Positions 9,005 to 17,683 of a DNA stretch of 64,000 nt are shown piece by piece. The stretch comes from Paraburkholderia sp. BCC1886 (GTDB lineage Bacteria; Pseudomonadota; Gammaproteobacteria; Burkholderiales; Burkholderiaceae). The DNA is taken from NCBI RefSeq assembly GCF_900996245.1, contig NZ_CAAJGK010000037.1:124001-188000 (forward strand), read 5' to 3'. Numbering within the stretch: the first letter of the stretch is position 1; each line of letters starts with the position of its first letter. The position numbers and the translations under genes were made by a program. Below the pieces are notes generated by a model. The model saw only the letters and a program-made list of their open reading frames with translations. It had not been told where the DNA came from and did no database searches.

Positions 9005-9028
9005 TATTGATTATGAGCGTAATCAATA
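9005..9028. promoter_or_regulatory. Candidate TetR operator upstream of aldo/keto reductase
   Basis: Perfect inverted repeat: TATTGATTA (9005-9013) and TAATCAATA (9020-9028), spacer TGAGCG. AT-rich in a GC-rich genome and placed just before the reductase ATG at 8970. Fits a repressor site for the TetR protein at 7134; assignment is inference. Confidence 0.5.
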
Positions 9029-9064
9029 TACGCGCGCAGCGGCATTGGGTCAACGTAGGCAATC

Positions 9065-10489
9065 TCATGGTCGGGCCGCTTCAGGTTCGCGTTGAATTCG
9101 CGGCGGAAGACGCATGGCAGTAGCGAACGCCAGCAGATGCAGCACGGCCAGCAGCACGAACGGCCAGAAGAACGGCCGCGGCCCGACGCTCGCCGCGTGC
9201 AGGGCCGGGTGCGCCATGGTCAGCGAGAGCACCAGCGCAAGCAACGTCGTCGCCACCGGACCGCCGATTCGCTGAGCAATGTTCAGTGCGGTATTGGCGA
9301 CCGCCAGCCGCGCTTTGGGAATGGATGCATACGCAGCCGTGATGGACGGAATGCTGATCGTCCCCTGACCCGCACCGGCAAGGAAAAGACTGACCAGCGC
9401 AACGGCTGGCGAGAACCGGTATTCGATCATCCACACGAAGCTCGACGTGCCCAACGTAGCCAGCAAGGCGCCGCCCGCCGCGACCGCGCGGCAGCCGTAG
9501 CGCTCGGTCAGAAAGCCAAGCAACGGAAACGAGCACATCATGCCGACGCCGGTCGCGGCGATCAGCCAACCGGCGTGTTCGACCGACATCTGGCAGCCGG
9601 CGATCAGAAAAAGCGGCACGACGAGTTGCCGGCCAAATAGCAGGCCGTTGGTGAAAAACTGCGTCGCGGCGGCGGTGGAAAAAACCCGGTCCGCGAAAAT
9701 CCGCACGTCGATGAGCGCGGCGGCGCCCTTACGCGCCGAGTGCCACACGAATGCCGCGAGCAGCAGCGCGCCCGCAAGCAGTAGCGCGAAGCCTTGCACT
9801 CGCGTCGAGTTTTGCAGACCGTCGATGAGCGCGACGAGTCCCGGAGAGATGAGCGCGAAGCCGAAAAAGTCGAATGGCCGCTTCTGCAACGCGCCGAGGT
9901 CGCGCGGCAGCAGCCACGTTGCCAGCCCCACTCCGGCGATACCGACCGGCACGTTCAGATAGAACAGCCAGGACCACGACGCATGCGCGAGAATCGTCCC
10001 GGCGAGGACCGGACCGAGCACTGGCGCGAGCAGGATGGGCAAGGCCGCGTAGCCCATTACGCGCGCCATGTGCCGGCCGGCGACACGCGCGATCATCATC
10101 TGCGTCATGGGCGCCATGACGCCGCCTATCAGCCCCTGAAACACGCGTGCGCAGATCAGCAGGCTCATGCTGGACGAGGCGCCGCACAGAAACGAGGCCA
10201 GCGTGAAGGTCGAAAAGCAGATCAGATAGAGACGCTTCGCGCCGAGCCGGTCCACCAGCCAGCCGTTCAGCGGCAGCGTCAGTGCCATGGCCAGCAGGTA
10301 GCCCGTGACGATCCATTGCGCGATCGCGATGGGCGAACCCAGCGTATGGCTGAGGGTGGACAGCGACACGTTGACGACGGTCGAATCGACCTGCGCCATG
10401 AACGGGCCCATTACCGCGACCACGGTGACTTTCCAGACCGACGCGTCGATCCGCTCGGCTTTGCCGTCCGGCGGGTTCGGCTCGTTCAC
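9065..10489 (-). CDS. MFS multidrug efflux transporter, DHA2/EmrB-QacA type
   Basis: 474 residues with about 14 hydrophobic segments. The GTG start at 10489 overlaps the MarR stop by four bases (GTGA), so translation is coupled. Motifs: membrane-1 Asp in MAQVDSTVVNVSLSTL, motif A-like GWLVDRLGAKRLYL, and RVFQGLIGGVMAPM near TM4. Members export toxic compounds with protons. No EmrA-type membrane fusion partner is adjacent. Expression is probably induced when the MarR partner binds the drug. Confidence 0.92.
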   Translation of the reverse strand: MNEPNPPDGKAERIDASVWKVTVVAVMGPFMAQVDSTVVNVSLSTLSHTLGSPIAIAQWIVTGYLLAMALTLPLNGWLVDRLGAKRLYLICFSTFTLASFLCGASSSMSLLICARVFQGLIGGVMAPMTQMMIARVAGRHMARVMGYAALPILLAPVLGPVLAGTILAHASWSWLFYLNVPVGIAGVGLATWLLPRDLGALQKRPFDFFGFALISPGLVALIDGLQNSTRVQGFALLLAGALLLAAFVWHSARKGAAALIDVRIFADRVFSTAAATQFFTNGLLFGRQLVVPLFLIAGCQMSVEHAGWLIAATGVGMMCSFPLLGFLTERYGCRAVAAGGALLATLGTSSFVWMIEYRFSPAVALVSLFLAGAGQGTISIPSITAAYASIPKARLAVANTALNIAQRIGGPVATTLLALVLSLTMAHPALHAASVGPRPFFWPFVLLAVLHLLAFATAMRLPPRIQREPEAARP

Positions 10490-10908
10490 CGGCTCGCCAG
10501 CGCCTTGATGATGCCGGTCGCCTTCACGAGCGTGTCGCGCTGCTGCGCGTCCAGTTCGGCCATGGCTTGCGAGAGCCACATCTGCTTGGCCTCGCGGGTT
10601 TTCTTGCGGACCTGCACGCCCTTGGGCGTCAACGCGATCAGCATCTGGCGGCCGTCGGTAGCATGCGGCGTGCGCTTGACGAAGCCCAGTTCCTCCAGCG
10701 CCGCGATGGTCGTGCCCATCGATTGCGGCTTCATGCCTTCGGCGCGCGCCAGCGCGGCGGTCGTCGCGGGGCCGTCGTTGGCGAGCCGGGACATGACGAC
10801 CGACTCCGTCATGGAGAGTTCGTCCGAGCCCGCTTCGTTGCGGGTGCGCCGGACCAGCAGGCCGATGGCCTGCATGAAATCGACAGCGGATTGTTCGATG
10901 GTGGGCAT
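10486..10908 (-). CDS. MarR family transcriptional regulator
   Basis: 140 residues from ATG 10908 (MPTIEQSAVDF), chosen over an upstream in-frame start because it begins at the conserved helix 1 and has GGA upstream. The winged-helix part includes SMTESVVMSRLANDGPATTAALARAEGMKPQSMG and the wing FVKRTPHATDGRQMLIALT, where DGR is the family signature. First gene of a two-gene operon with the EmrB-type pump. Two CTTGCAAG palindromes upstream are probable binding sites for autoregulation. Confidence 0.92.
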   Translation of the reverse strand: MPTIEQSAVDFMQAIGLLVRRTRNEAGSDELSMTESVVMSRLANDGPATTAALARAEGMKPQSMGTTIAALEELGFVKRTPHATDGRQMLIALTPKGVQVRKKTREAKQMWLSQAMAELDAQQRDTLVKATGIIKALASR

Positions 10909-10963
10909 GGTCGTTCCAAACGCGAAAGCAGGGCGGTTCCGGTGTTTGGCGAGCATGAAGGTA

Positions 10964-11017
10964 AACAGTCCAACTTGCAAGCTTATCTTCCAAGATTAGC
11001 TTGCAAGTTGGACTGTT
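10964..11017. promoter_or_regulatory. Nested palindrome, probable MarR double operator
   Basis: A perfect 20-bp inverted repeat (10964-10983 and 10998-11017, 14-base loop). Each arm itself contains the 8-bp palindrome CTTGCAAG (10974-10981 and 11000-11007), giving two dyads 26 bases centre to centre, about two and a half helical turns. Sites of the form TTGCAA are common for MarR dimers. Lies directly upstream of marR. Confidence 0.65.
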
Positions 11018-11074
11018 CGGATAGCGGCTGGCCCGATGCGACTGCACAAGGCCAGGCGGGCTGGAACTGGAGGC

Positions 11075-11668
11075 TTAGCCCGCTGTCTGCCAGCCGCCGA
11101 ATTGCGCGATGGTCTCGAGCGGCAGGCGCGCGCGCGGTCCCTGTTCGCGTTCGAGCAGCGCGGCCGGCAACGTTTGCTGGTCGCCGTGATACGCGATGGA
11201 AATCACGCTCAGCACCTTGAAGCGTTCGGGAATCGCGAACTCGGCACGAAACGCGTCGGCGTCGATCCCGCTCATGGTGTGCGCAGCGAGCCCTTCGGCG
11301 TGCGCCTGCAGCAGCAGCGCCATGGCGGCGGCGCCCGCGTCGTGCGCGGCGTTCGCGTTCGGTTCGCCCTTGGCGTTCAGCGTGTCGGTGAGCACGGCGA
11401 CCAGCACCTGGGCATTGGTATTCCAGCCCTGGTTGAACGGCGCCAGCGTGCCGAAGGCGCGTGCGAAGGCGGCGGCGTCGCCGGACTTCTCGAACACGAC
11501 GAAACGCCAGGGCTGGGCGTTGAACGCCGACGGCGCCCAGCGCGCGGCTTCGAGAATGTTGACCACCTTGGCGTGGTCGATGGGCCTGTCGGCGTAAGCG
11601 CGCGTGCTCCATCGTCCGGCGATCAGCGGATGGATGTCGAGGTCGGTGGTGGCAGGACGGTGTGTCAT
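11075..11668 (-). CDS. Nitroreductase family protein
   Basis: 197 residues from ATG 11668, supported by GAAGAAGAG just upstream. FMN-dependent nitroreductase/oxidoreductase: RWSTRAYADRPID is the N-terminal FMN phosphate-binding signature, ARWAPSAFNAQPWRFVV the central one. Such enzymes reduce nitroaromatics, quinones or enones with NAD(P)H in the cytoplasm. It sits upstream of the MarR/efflux operon on the same strand, so a linked role in handling the same toxic compounds is plausible but unproven. Confidence 0.9.
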   Translation of the reverse strand: MTHRPATTDLDIHPLIAGRWSTRAYADRPIDHAKVVNILEAARWAPSAFNAQPWRFVVFEKSGDAAAFARAFGTLAPFNQGWNTNAQVLVAVLTDTLNAKGEPNANAAHDAGAAAMALLLQAHAEGLAAHTMSGIDADAFRAEFAIPERFKVLSVISIAYHGDQQTLPAALLEREQGPRARLPLETIAQFGGWQTAG

Positions 11669-11729
11669 GAATCTCTTCTTCAATGTTGAAGGCTGCGCTT
11701 CGCCGGAAAAGCGCAGCCGGACAATCGGG

Positions 11730-11952
11730 TTAGCGGTCCCGGACGGACGCGGGCACCATCACGGTCACGTCGATTTCGACCAGCATGTCGTTCGCGCGAG
11801 GTCGAATACGTGACAATGTCGCCGAGCGTCGCGCCGAGTTCGGTCACGGCGACGCCGATGTTATGCGAGATCTGCGCTATCTGCACGGCGTTGCCACTTC
11901 CGCCGGCACCGGTGCAGGGCTCACCGTTGCGGGCGAGACCGCCTGACGGAAA
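11730..11952 (-). pseudogene. RidA/YjgF-family remnant
   Basis: One frame reads GLARNGEPCTGAGGSGNAVQ, then QIAQISHNIGVAVTELGATLGDIV, the middle of a RidA-type enamine/imine deaminase. The frame then shifts, and NDMLVEIDVTVMVPASVRDR ends at a TAA in another frame, matching the RidA C-terminus. Roughly forty family residues between these parts are missing. Internal deletion plus frameshift indicates decay. A full RidA-family gene exists at 32002. Confidence 0.65.
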
Positions 11953-12002
11953 ACACGCCGCGCTCGCGCCAACTACCACAAAACCCGCAAAAACTAAACG
12001 TT

Positions 12003-12046
12003 GGTAATGAGAATTACTTGCAATAAGAAATGCGACGGTGTACATT
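12003..12046 (+). promoter_or_regulatory. efe promoter with Fur-box-like site
   Basis: TTGCAA (12018-12023), a 17-base spacer and TACATT (12041-12046) form a sigma-70-type promoter. Bases 12003-12021 match the 19-base Fur consensus at 13 positions and overlap the -35 box. This fits iron-dependent repression of the downstream efe operon. Confidence 0.6.
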
Positions 12047-12143
12047 TCAGCGTTCACGTGCTTGTCACAAATTTTGTATCTCATCGCGGCTCGTCCGCGG
12101 CTGCGTTCCTGACGCGGTATTTCACTCCGTTACCCCAATCAAC

Positions 12144-12983
12144 ATGCTCGTCCCGTTTCTTATCATGCTTCGAGAAGGTATCGAGGCAGCATTGATCGTT
12201 GGCATTGTCGCGGGTTATCTCAATCAGACGGGGCGGGCGCGCTGGATGCCCATGGTGTGGATCGGCATTCTGCTGGCCGCCGCGCTCTCGCTGTTCGTCG
12301 GTGCCGCGCTGCAGTTCATCAGCGCCGAATTCCCTCAGAAGGCGCAGGAGTTCTTCGAGGCGGTGGTCGGCGGCATTGCCGTCTGCGTGCTGACTTCGAT
12401 GGTGTTCTGGATGCGCAAGGTGTCGCGCTCCATCGCTACCGAACTGCGCAATTCCGTCGACTCCGCCCTCGCTTCGTCGCGCCGTCAGGGTTATGCGCTG
12501 GTCGGCATGATCTTCTTCGCGGTCGCGCGCGAAGGGCTCGAATCGGTGTTCTTCCTGCTGGCCACGTTCCAGCAGAGCGAGAGCGCCGCGGCCCCCGTCG
12601 GCGCGCTGCTCGGCCTCATCTGCGCGTGCATCATCGGCTATGCAATCTATGCGGGCGGCGTGCGTCTGAATCTCAAGCGCTTCTTCCGCTGGACCGGCGT
12701 GTTCATCCTGGTGGTGGCCGCAGGCATTCTCGCGGGCTCCGTGCGCGCCTTGCACGAGGCCGGCGTGTGGAACTACCTGCAAGGCGTCGTGTTCGACGCG
12801 AGTCCGATCCTGCCGGCCGACAGCGCGCTCGGCACGGTGTTCGCGGGCATCTTCGGCTATGAAGACGCGCCGACCCAAAGCGAAGTGCTGGCGTACGTGG
12901 TGTTCCTCGTCGTCAGCCTCTACGGTTTCCTGCGGCCGATGGCGAAGCTGCCGGTCCAGCAGGCCAGTCATACCAAGACGTAA
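12144..12983 (+). CDS. efeU: EfeU, FTR1-type iron permease
   Basis: 279 residues from ATG 12144, where the hydrophobic protein begins. Inner-membrane permease of the EfeUOB ferrous/ferric iron import system. The two FTR1 hallmark motifs are present: REGIE (10-14) and REGLE (129-133), which carry iron through the membrane. About seven hydrophobic segments. First gene of a tight operon (three bases to efeO) behind a Fur-like site, so it is expected to be made under iron limitation. Confidence 0.96.
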   Translation: MLVPFLIMLREGIEAALIVGIVAGYLNQTGRARWMPMVWIGILLAAALSLFVGAALQFISAEFPQKAQEFFEAVVGGIAVCVLTSMVFWMRKVSRSIATELRNSVDSALASSRRQGYALVGMIFFAVAREGLESVFFLLATFQQSESAAAPVGALLGLICACIIGYAIYAGGVRLNLKRFFRWTGVFILVVAAGILAGSVRALHEAGVWNYLQGVVFDASPILPADSALGTVFAGIFGYEDAPTQSEVLAYVVFLVVSLYGFLRPMAKLPVQQASHTKT

Positions 12984-12986
12984 AAC

Positions 12987-14243
12987 ATGAGCGAATCCAG
13001 CAAGACTCCCGGCCATCGTCCCGATGCCGACACCGCGGCGCGCGCACAGGCTGCGCCCGCCCCCAGCAAGACCACGTGGCTGCTGCTCATCGTCGCCATC
13101 GTGCTGGTGATCGCCGGCCTCGTCGCGTTCTACGTGGCGACGCGCTTTGCGCGTGAAGCGCATCAGGCGAACCAGAACGAAGCGGGCGTCGTGACCGTGA
13201 AAGTCGGCGCCCACGAGTGCACCCCGAACGAATTGACCGTCCCGGCCGGCCTCTCGACGTTCCGCATCGTCAACACATCGGATCGCGCGGTCGAATGGGA
13301 AATTCTCGACGGCGTAATGGTTATCGAGGAACGCGAGAACATCGCGCCCGCATTCGCACAAACCTTGACCGCGCAACTCGCGCCGGGCGACTACGACATC
13401 ACCTGCGGCCTGCTGAGCAATCCGCGCGGCAAGCTGCACGTCACGCCGACCGCGCAGTCGGATCAGGCGAGCAAGGCGGCGCCTTCCATGACCGACTTCG
13501 TCGGCCCGTTGTCGGAATACCGCGTGTACGTGACGCTGCAATCCATGTCGCTGGTGAGTGCCGTGCAGGCGCTGAACCAGGCGATCGCCGGCAACGACGT
13601 CGCGGCGGCAAAGACGGCGTATGCGGACGCGCATCACATCTACATGCACCTGGCACCGATCGCCGATCTGTTCAGCGATCTCGACAAGCGTCTCGACGCA
13701 CCGGCCGACTTCTACGACAAGCGTGAGAAAGACCCGGGTTTCACGGGCTTCCATCGCGTGCAATACGGTTTGTTCGGCGCGGGCGCGCCGGTATCGCTCG
13801 CGACGCTCGCCGCGCCCGCGCAGCAGTTGGCCAAAGACGCCGACGCGCTGAAGAAGCGCATGGACGACCTGTCGATCGAGCCGAAGCAACTGTCGGTCGC
13901 GACCGCGCGCCGTGTCGAACTGATTGCCACCGCGCTCACGGCGAGCAACGAAGAAGCGCATGCGTCGATGAGCCCGGGCAATGTCGCGCCGGCTCTCGAA
14001 GGCGTGAGCGAGATCGTCGGTCTGCTCAAGCCGTTGCTGACGCAAAGCAACGCAGCGTTGGGCACGACGCTCGGCAGCGATCTCGATGCGGCGCTGGCGC
14101 AGGCAAAGAGCGTGTCCGCTGCGGCAGGCGACGACGCAACCTTTGCGAGCCTCGACGCCGGCCAGCGCGAACAACTCGCAAAGAAACTCACCACCTTGGC
14201 CGCCGACCTGCGCCGGATCAATCCGGCCCTCGGCCTGAACTGA
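12987..14243 (+). CDS. efeO: EfeO-type protein: membrane anchor, cupredoxin domain, degenerate M75 domain
   Basis: 418 residues. A non-cleaved-looking hydrophobic segment (30-50) anchors it to the inner membrane; residues about 67-153 form the EfeO cupredoxin domain (Cys78 and Cys140 visible); residues about 168-418 form the M75/imelysin-like domain. The family metal motif HRIE is here HRVQ (256-259), so the glutamate ligand is lost, and the HYExIEP segment has become HIYMHLAPI. In this family the periplasmic protein binds iron for EfeU. The altered sites suggest the binding task has passed to the stand-alone M75 protein at 15653. Confidence 0.92.
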   Translation: MSESSKTPGHRPDADTAARAQAAPAPSKTTWLLLIVAIVLVIAGLVAFYVATRFAREAHQANQNEAGVVTVKVGAHECTPNELTVPAGLSTFRIVNTSDRAVEWEILDGVMVIEERENIAPAFAQTLTAQLAPGDYDITCGLLSNPRGKLHVTPTAQSDQASKAAPSMTDFVGPLSEYRVYVTLQSMSLVSAVQALNQAIAGNDVAAAKTAYADAHHIYMHLAPIADLFSDLDKRLDAPADFYDKREKDPGFTGFHRVQYGLFGAGAPVSLATLAAPAQQLAKDADALKKRMDDLSIEPKQLSVATARRVELIATALTASNEEAHASMSPGNVAPALEGVSEIVGLLKPLLTQSNAALGTTLGSDLDAALAQAKSVSAAAGDDATFASLDAGQREQLAKKLTTLAADLRRINPALGLN

Positions 14244-14261
14244 TCCAGAAATAGACGAACC

Positions 14262-15614
14262 ATGTCCAAGTCAGACCACGACAACCAGAACGCGGCGACG
14301 GCAGCCGTTACCGCAACGGCCGGCGCGCCGTCGCCGGGCCGCAGAAGACTGCTGACCGGCATCGGCGCCGGCGCCGGCGTGCTGGCCACGCAATGGGCGC
14401 GTGCCGCCGATACCGGCAACACCGGCCATCAGGTCACCGATGCGCCGAAGGCGCGGCCCGACCAGTCGCAAAGTTACCCGTTCTTCGGCGTGCGCCAGCA
14501 GGGCATTACGACACCGCGGCCGGCCTCCGGCATGGTGGTCGCATTCGATGTGCTCAGCACCGACCGCGCCGACCTCGAGCGCCTGTTCCGCACGCTGACC
14601 GAACGCATCGCGTTCCTGACGCAAGGCGGCAAGGCGCCCGAAGTCGATCCGAAGTTTCCGCCGCCCGACTCCGGCATTCTCGGACCGGTCATCGCGCCAG
14701 ACGGCTTGACGGTGACGGTCGCCGTGGGCTCGAGCCTGTTCGACGATCGCTTTGGACTCGCGCCGCACAAGCCGGCGCGGCTCTCACGCATGCCGGGCTT
14801 TCCGAACGATGCGTTGAACCAGCAGTTGTGTCACGGCGACCTGTTGCTGCAGTTCTGCGCGCACACGCCCGACACGAACATTCACGCGTTGCGCGATATC
14901 GTCAAGAACACCCCGGACCTGCTCGAGTTGCGCTGGAAGCAGGAAGGCACGGTGCCGCCGACACCCGCGCAGACCCGCGGCGAGACGAAGAGCGCACGCA
15001 ATCTGCTGGGCTTTCACGATGGCTCGGCGAACCCCGACGTCAACGACAGCGCGTTGATGGAGCGGATCGTCTGGGTGCAGCCGGCGGGCGCCAGTGCCGG
15101 CAGCGACGGCGCCGCGCCCGAACCCGCATGGACCGCGAACGGCAGCTACCAGGCGGTGCGCATCATCCGCAATTTCGTCGAACGCTGGGACCGCACGCCG
15201 TTGCAGGAGCAGGAGTCGATCATCGGCCGCCGCAAGTCGACCGGTGCGCCGTTCGACGGCCACAAGGAGAGCGACGTACCGGATTACGCACGCGATCCGA
15301 AGGGCGACGTCACGCCGCTCGACGCGCATATCCGCCTCGCCAACGACCGTAGCAAAGGGGCCGCCGCGCATCTGCTGCTGCGCCGTCCGTTCAATTATTC
15401 GAACGGGATTGCGTCGAATGGACAACTCGAAATGGGCCTGCTGTTCATCGCATTCCAGGCCGATCTCGACAAGGGTTTCATCGCGGTTCAGACCAGGCTG
15501 AATGGGGAACCGCTGGAGGAGTATCTGAAGCCGATCGGCGGCGGCTACTTCTTCGTATTGCCGGGCGCTGCCAGCCGCTCCGATTACCTCGGGCGCGGAT
15601 TGCTGAGTGCCTGA
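14262..15614 (+). CDS. efeB: EfeB, Tat-exported Dyp-type haem peroxidase
   Basis: 450 residues. The N-terminus has a twin-arginine signal ([12 protein letters not shown], about 26-37, then a hydrophobic stretch ending ARA), so it is exported folded to the periplasm. The Dyp motif GFHDG is at 250-254 and the proximal His is His356 in DAHIRLAN. EfeB oxidises ferrous iron, or acts on haem, to feed EfeU/EfeO. Third gene of the efe operon, 18 bases after efeO. Confidence 0.96.
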   Translation: MSKSDHDNQNAATAAVTATAGAPSPGRRRLLTGIGAGAGVLATQWARAADTGNTGHQVTDAPKARPDQSQSYPFFGVRQQGITTPRPASGMVVAFDVLSTDRADLERLFRTLTERIAFLTQGGKAPEVDPKFPPPDSGILGPVIAPDGLTVTVAVGSSLFDDRFGLAPHKPARLSRMPGFPNDALNQQLCHGDLLLQFCAHTPDTNIHALRDIVKNTPDLLELRWKQEGTVPPTPAQTRGETKSARNLLGFHDGSANPDVNDSALMERIVWVQPAGASAGSDGAAPEPAWTANGSYQAVRIIRNFVERWDRTPLQEQESIIGRRKSTGAPFDGHKESDVPDYARDPKGDVTPLDAHIRLANDRSKGAAAHLLLRRPFNYSNGIASNGQLEMGLLFIAFQADLDKGFIAVQTRLNGEPLEEYLKPIGGGYFFVLPGAASRSDYLGRGLLSA

Positions 15615-15652
15615 AGCCGACTGACGCGATTACATCGATCTAGGGGAAATTC

Positions 15653-16480
15653 ATGAAACACAAACGCATTTTGATGGCTGCCTTGTTGCTCACGAGCCTC
15701 GCGAGCGGACTGCCGATGGCCAATGCCGCCGTTGCGCCGCTCGATCTGGTGAAGCCGGTGTCCGACTACAAGATTTACGTTTCGGTCGAGACGCAACAAC
15801 TGGTCGACGGCACGCGGGCGTTCGTTGCCGCGATCAAGGCCGGCGATCTGGCGAAAGCGAAAGCGCTCTATGCGCCCACGCGCGTGCACTACGAATCGAT
15901 CGAACCGATCGCCGAACTGTTCAGCGACCTCGACAACTCCGTCGACTCGCGCGCCGACGATCACGAGAAGAAAGAAGCCGACCCGTCGTTCACGGGCTTT
16001 CACCGTATCGAATACGGTCTGTATTCGCAGAACAGCACGGCCAACCTCGCGCCGCTGGCCGACAAGCTGATGAAGGACGTGCTCGATCTGCAAACGCGTA
16101 TTCAAGGCCTCGTGTTCCCGCCGTCGAAGGTGGTGGGCGGCGCGGCTGCGTTGATGGAAGAAGTGGCCGCGACGAAGATTTCGGGCGAGGAAGATCGCTA
16201 TAGCCACACCGACCTGTGGGACTTCCAGGGCAACGTGGACGGCGCGAAGAAAATCGTCACGCTGTTCGAACCGTTGATCCAGAAACAGGACGCCGTGTTC
16301 GCGAAGAAGATCGACACCAACTTCGCGACGGTCGATGCGATTCTCGCCAAGTACAAGACGGCCAACGGCTACGAGACCTACGACAAGCTCAGCGCGGCGG
16401 ATCGCAAGGCGCTCGTCGGGCCGGTGCAGACGCTGGCCGAAGATCTGTCGCGACTGCGCGGCATGCTCGGCTTGAAGTAA
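15653..16480 (+). CDS. efeM: EfeM, stand-alone M75 iron-binding protein
   Basis: 275 residues with a Sec signal peptide cleaved near ANA-AVA (about residue 25). The whole mature protein is an M75/imelysin-like domain without cupredoxin. The metal motif is intact: HYESIEP (79-85) and HRIE (117-120), unlike the EfeO copy upstream. It is expected to capture periplasmic iron for EfeU. Last gene of the operon; a perfect terminator hairpin follows 26 bases later. Confidence 0.92.
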   Translation: MKHKRILMAALLLTSLASGLPMANAAVAPLDLVKPVSDYKIYVSVETQQLVDGTRAFVAAIKAGDLAKAKALYAPTRVHYESIEPIAELFSDLDNSVDSRADDHEKKEADPSFTGFHRIEYGLYSQNSTANLAPLADKLMKDVLDLQTRIQGLVFPPSKVVGGAAALMEEVAATKISGEEDRYSHTDLWDFQGNVDGAKKIVTLFEPLIQKQDAVFAKKIDTNFATVDAILAKYKTANGYETYDKLSAADRKALVGPVQTLAEDLSRLRGMLGLK

Positions 16481-16506
16481 GCGCAAGCCAGCCGGCTTCG
16501 GAAGAG

Positions 16507-16560
16507 CGAAGGGCGGTCGACGTGGGCAGAGGTTGTCCAGGTCGACCGCCCTTCGTCTTT
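16507..16560 (+). terminator. Terminator of the efe operon
   Basis: Perfect 15-bp stem (16507-16521 with 16541-16555), 19-base loop, followed by TCTTT. Immediately after efeM. Confidence 0.8.
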
Positions 16561-16663
16561 CGTGACCGACGGTGATTCGTTACACTCGTCCTCTTTGTCG
16601 GACATCGGGGCATCGGGCCATGTAGCACGCAACGCGCTCGATGCCGTGCAAACGGAGGCACGT

Positions 16664-17344
16664 ATGGCGAGCGAGTGGGAACTGGTCGGACGGCTGGTGA
16701 TATCGGCCGCGTTGGGCAGCGTCATCGGTATTGAGCGCGAGCGGTTGTCGTGGGCCGCGGGTTTGCGCACGCACATGCTGGTGTGTGTCGGCTCGACGTT
16801 GATCATGATCGTGTCGGCCTACGGGTTCAGCGAGGTGTTGCGCGAAGGCGTGGTGCTCGATCCTTCGCGGATGGCGGCGCAGGTGGTCTCCGGTATCGGC
16901 TTTCTCGGCGCGGGTGCGATTCTCGCGCGCGGCGAGGTGATACGGGGTCTCACGACGGCGGCGAGCGTATGGGCGGTGGCCGGTGTCGGCCTCGCGGTCG
17001 GCGGCGGTCTGTACACGGCGGCTATCGCCGCGACCGTCGTCATGCTGATCATTCTGGCCGGCATCAAGCCGCTGGAGAAGCGCTTCATCGGCAATCGCCA
17101 GCGGCGCGAACTGACGGTTTACACCAACAGGAATGCGCTGTCGCTCGCCACGCTGCACGAGGAACTCGGCTCGGGCACCGCACGCGTCAAACAGTTCGTG
17201 ATGCAGCAGAAAGACGACGACGTGGATGAAATCGGCATCACGCTGTCGCGCGTGACGCCGGTGCAGTTCGAAGCCATCTGCAAACGGCTGCGCGCGGTGC
17301 CGGGCGTGCATGAAGTCAGGGAGGGCGATGGCGACGCGGGGTGA
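16664..17344 (+). CDS. MgtC/SapB family membrane protein
   Basis: 226 residues from ATG 16664, preceded by GGAGG; an earlier in-frame GTG lies inside the terminator and is rejected. Four to five hydrophobic helices occupy the first 145 residues, with the family motif ALGSVIGIERERLSWAAGLRTHMLV and GIGFLGAGAILARGEVIRGLTTAASVWA. A cytosolic ACT-like tail (about 150-226) follows. MgtC-like proteins modulate F-ATPase or Mg homeostasis in acidic, Mg-poor niches; many members have unknown roles. Confidence 0.93.
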   Translation: MASEWELVGRLVISAALGSVIGIERERLSWAAGLRTHMLVCVGSTLIMIVSAYGFSEVLREGVVLDPSRMAAQVVSGIGFLGAGAILARGEVIRGLTTAASVWAVAGVGLAVGGGLYTAAIAATVVMLIILAGIKPLEKRFIGNRQRRELTVYTNRNALSLATLHEELGSGTARVKQFVMQQKDDDVDEIGITLSRVTPVQFEAICKRLRAVPGVHEVREGDGDAG

Positions 17345-17392
17345 GGCGGCCGGGCCGCGCTCGAATCCGTCGTTACGACATGCCGGAACCTC

Positions 17393-17644
17393 TCACGCAG
17401 GCAATTGACCTTTCCTGCGCAACACGCCGACCACTTCGTCGATACTCGCGTTTTTCAGCAGACGACCGCCGGCAAGTTGCCGCTCGGCGTTGAGTGCGTC
17501 GATGCTTCTCTGCATCGCGGAAGCCTTCGCCGAAATATAGACGGCCATACCGTAGCCGAAGCGTTCGATCAGATCGTTACAGAGAAAAGTTTGCATGGTC
17601 GCGGCGGCGAAATCGCTTTCGGTTTGCGTGGTATTGAGAATCAT
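17393..17644 (-). CDS. Small hypothetical protein
   Basis: About 83 residues from ATG 17644; other in-frame starts lie at 17650 and 17659. A TATAAT sequence at 17648-17653 lies so close to these ATGs that the message may be nearly leaderless. Predicted mostly helical and soluble, containing LIERFGYGMAVYISAKASAMQRSIDALNAE. No family recognised. Stands alone between the MgtC-like gene and the kinase. Confidence 0.5.
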   Translation of the reverse strand: MILNTTQTESDFAAATMQTFLCNDLIERFGYGMAVYISAKASAMQRSIDALNAERQLAGGRLLKNASIDEVVGVLRRKGQLPA

Positions 17645-17683
17645 TCGCATTATACACAAACAGGCTCCGGCGTCGACTCTTCA

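Noticed and set aside
9065..11047. 660-codon reading of the EmrB-type gene
   Set aside because: The extra N-terminus runs antisense-like through marR in another frame; the GTG at 10489 coupled to the marR stop is the natural start.
12081..14174. 697-codon minus-strand frame across efeU/efeO
   Set aside because: Arg/His-rich shadow of two clearly identified iron-transport genes.
16562..16663. Longer N-terminus for the MgtC-like gene
   Set aside because: It would start right behind the efe terminator and lacks membrane-protein character; ATG 16664 has GGAGG.
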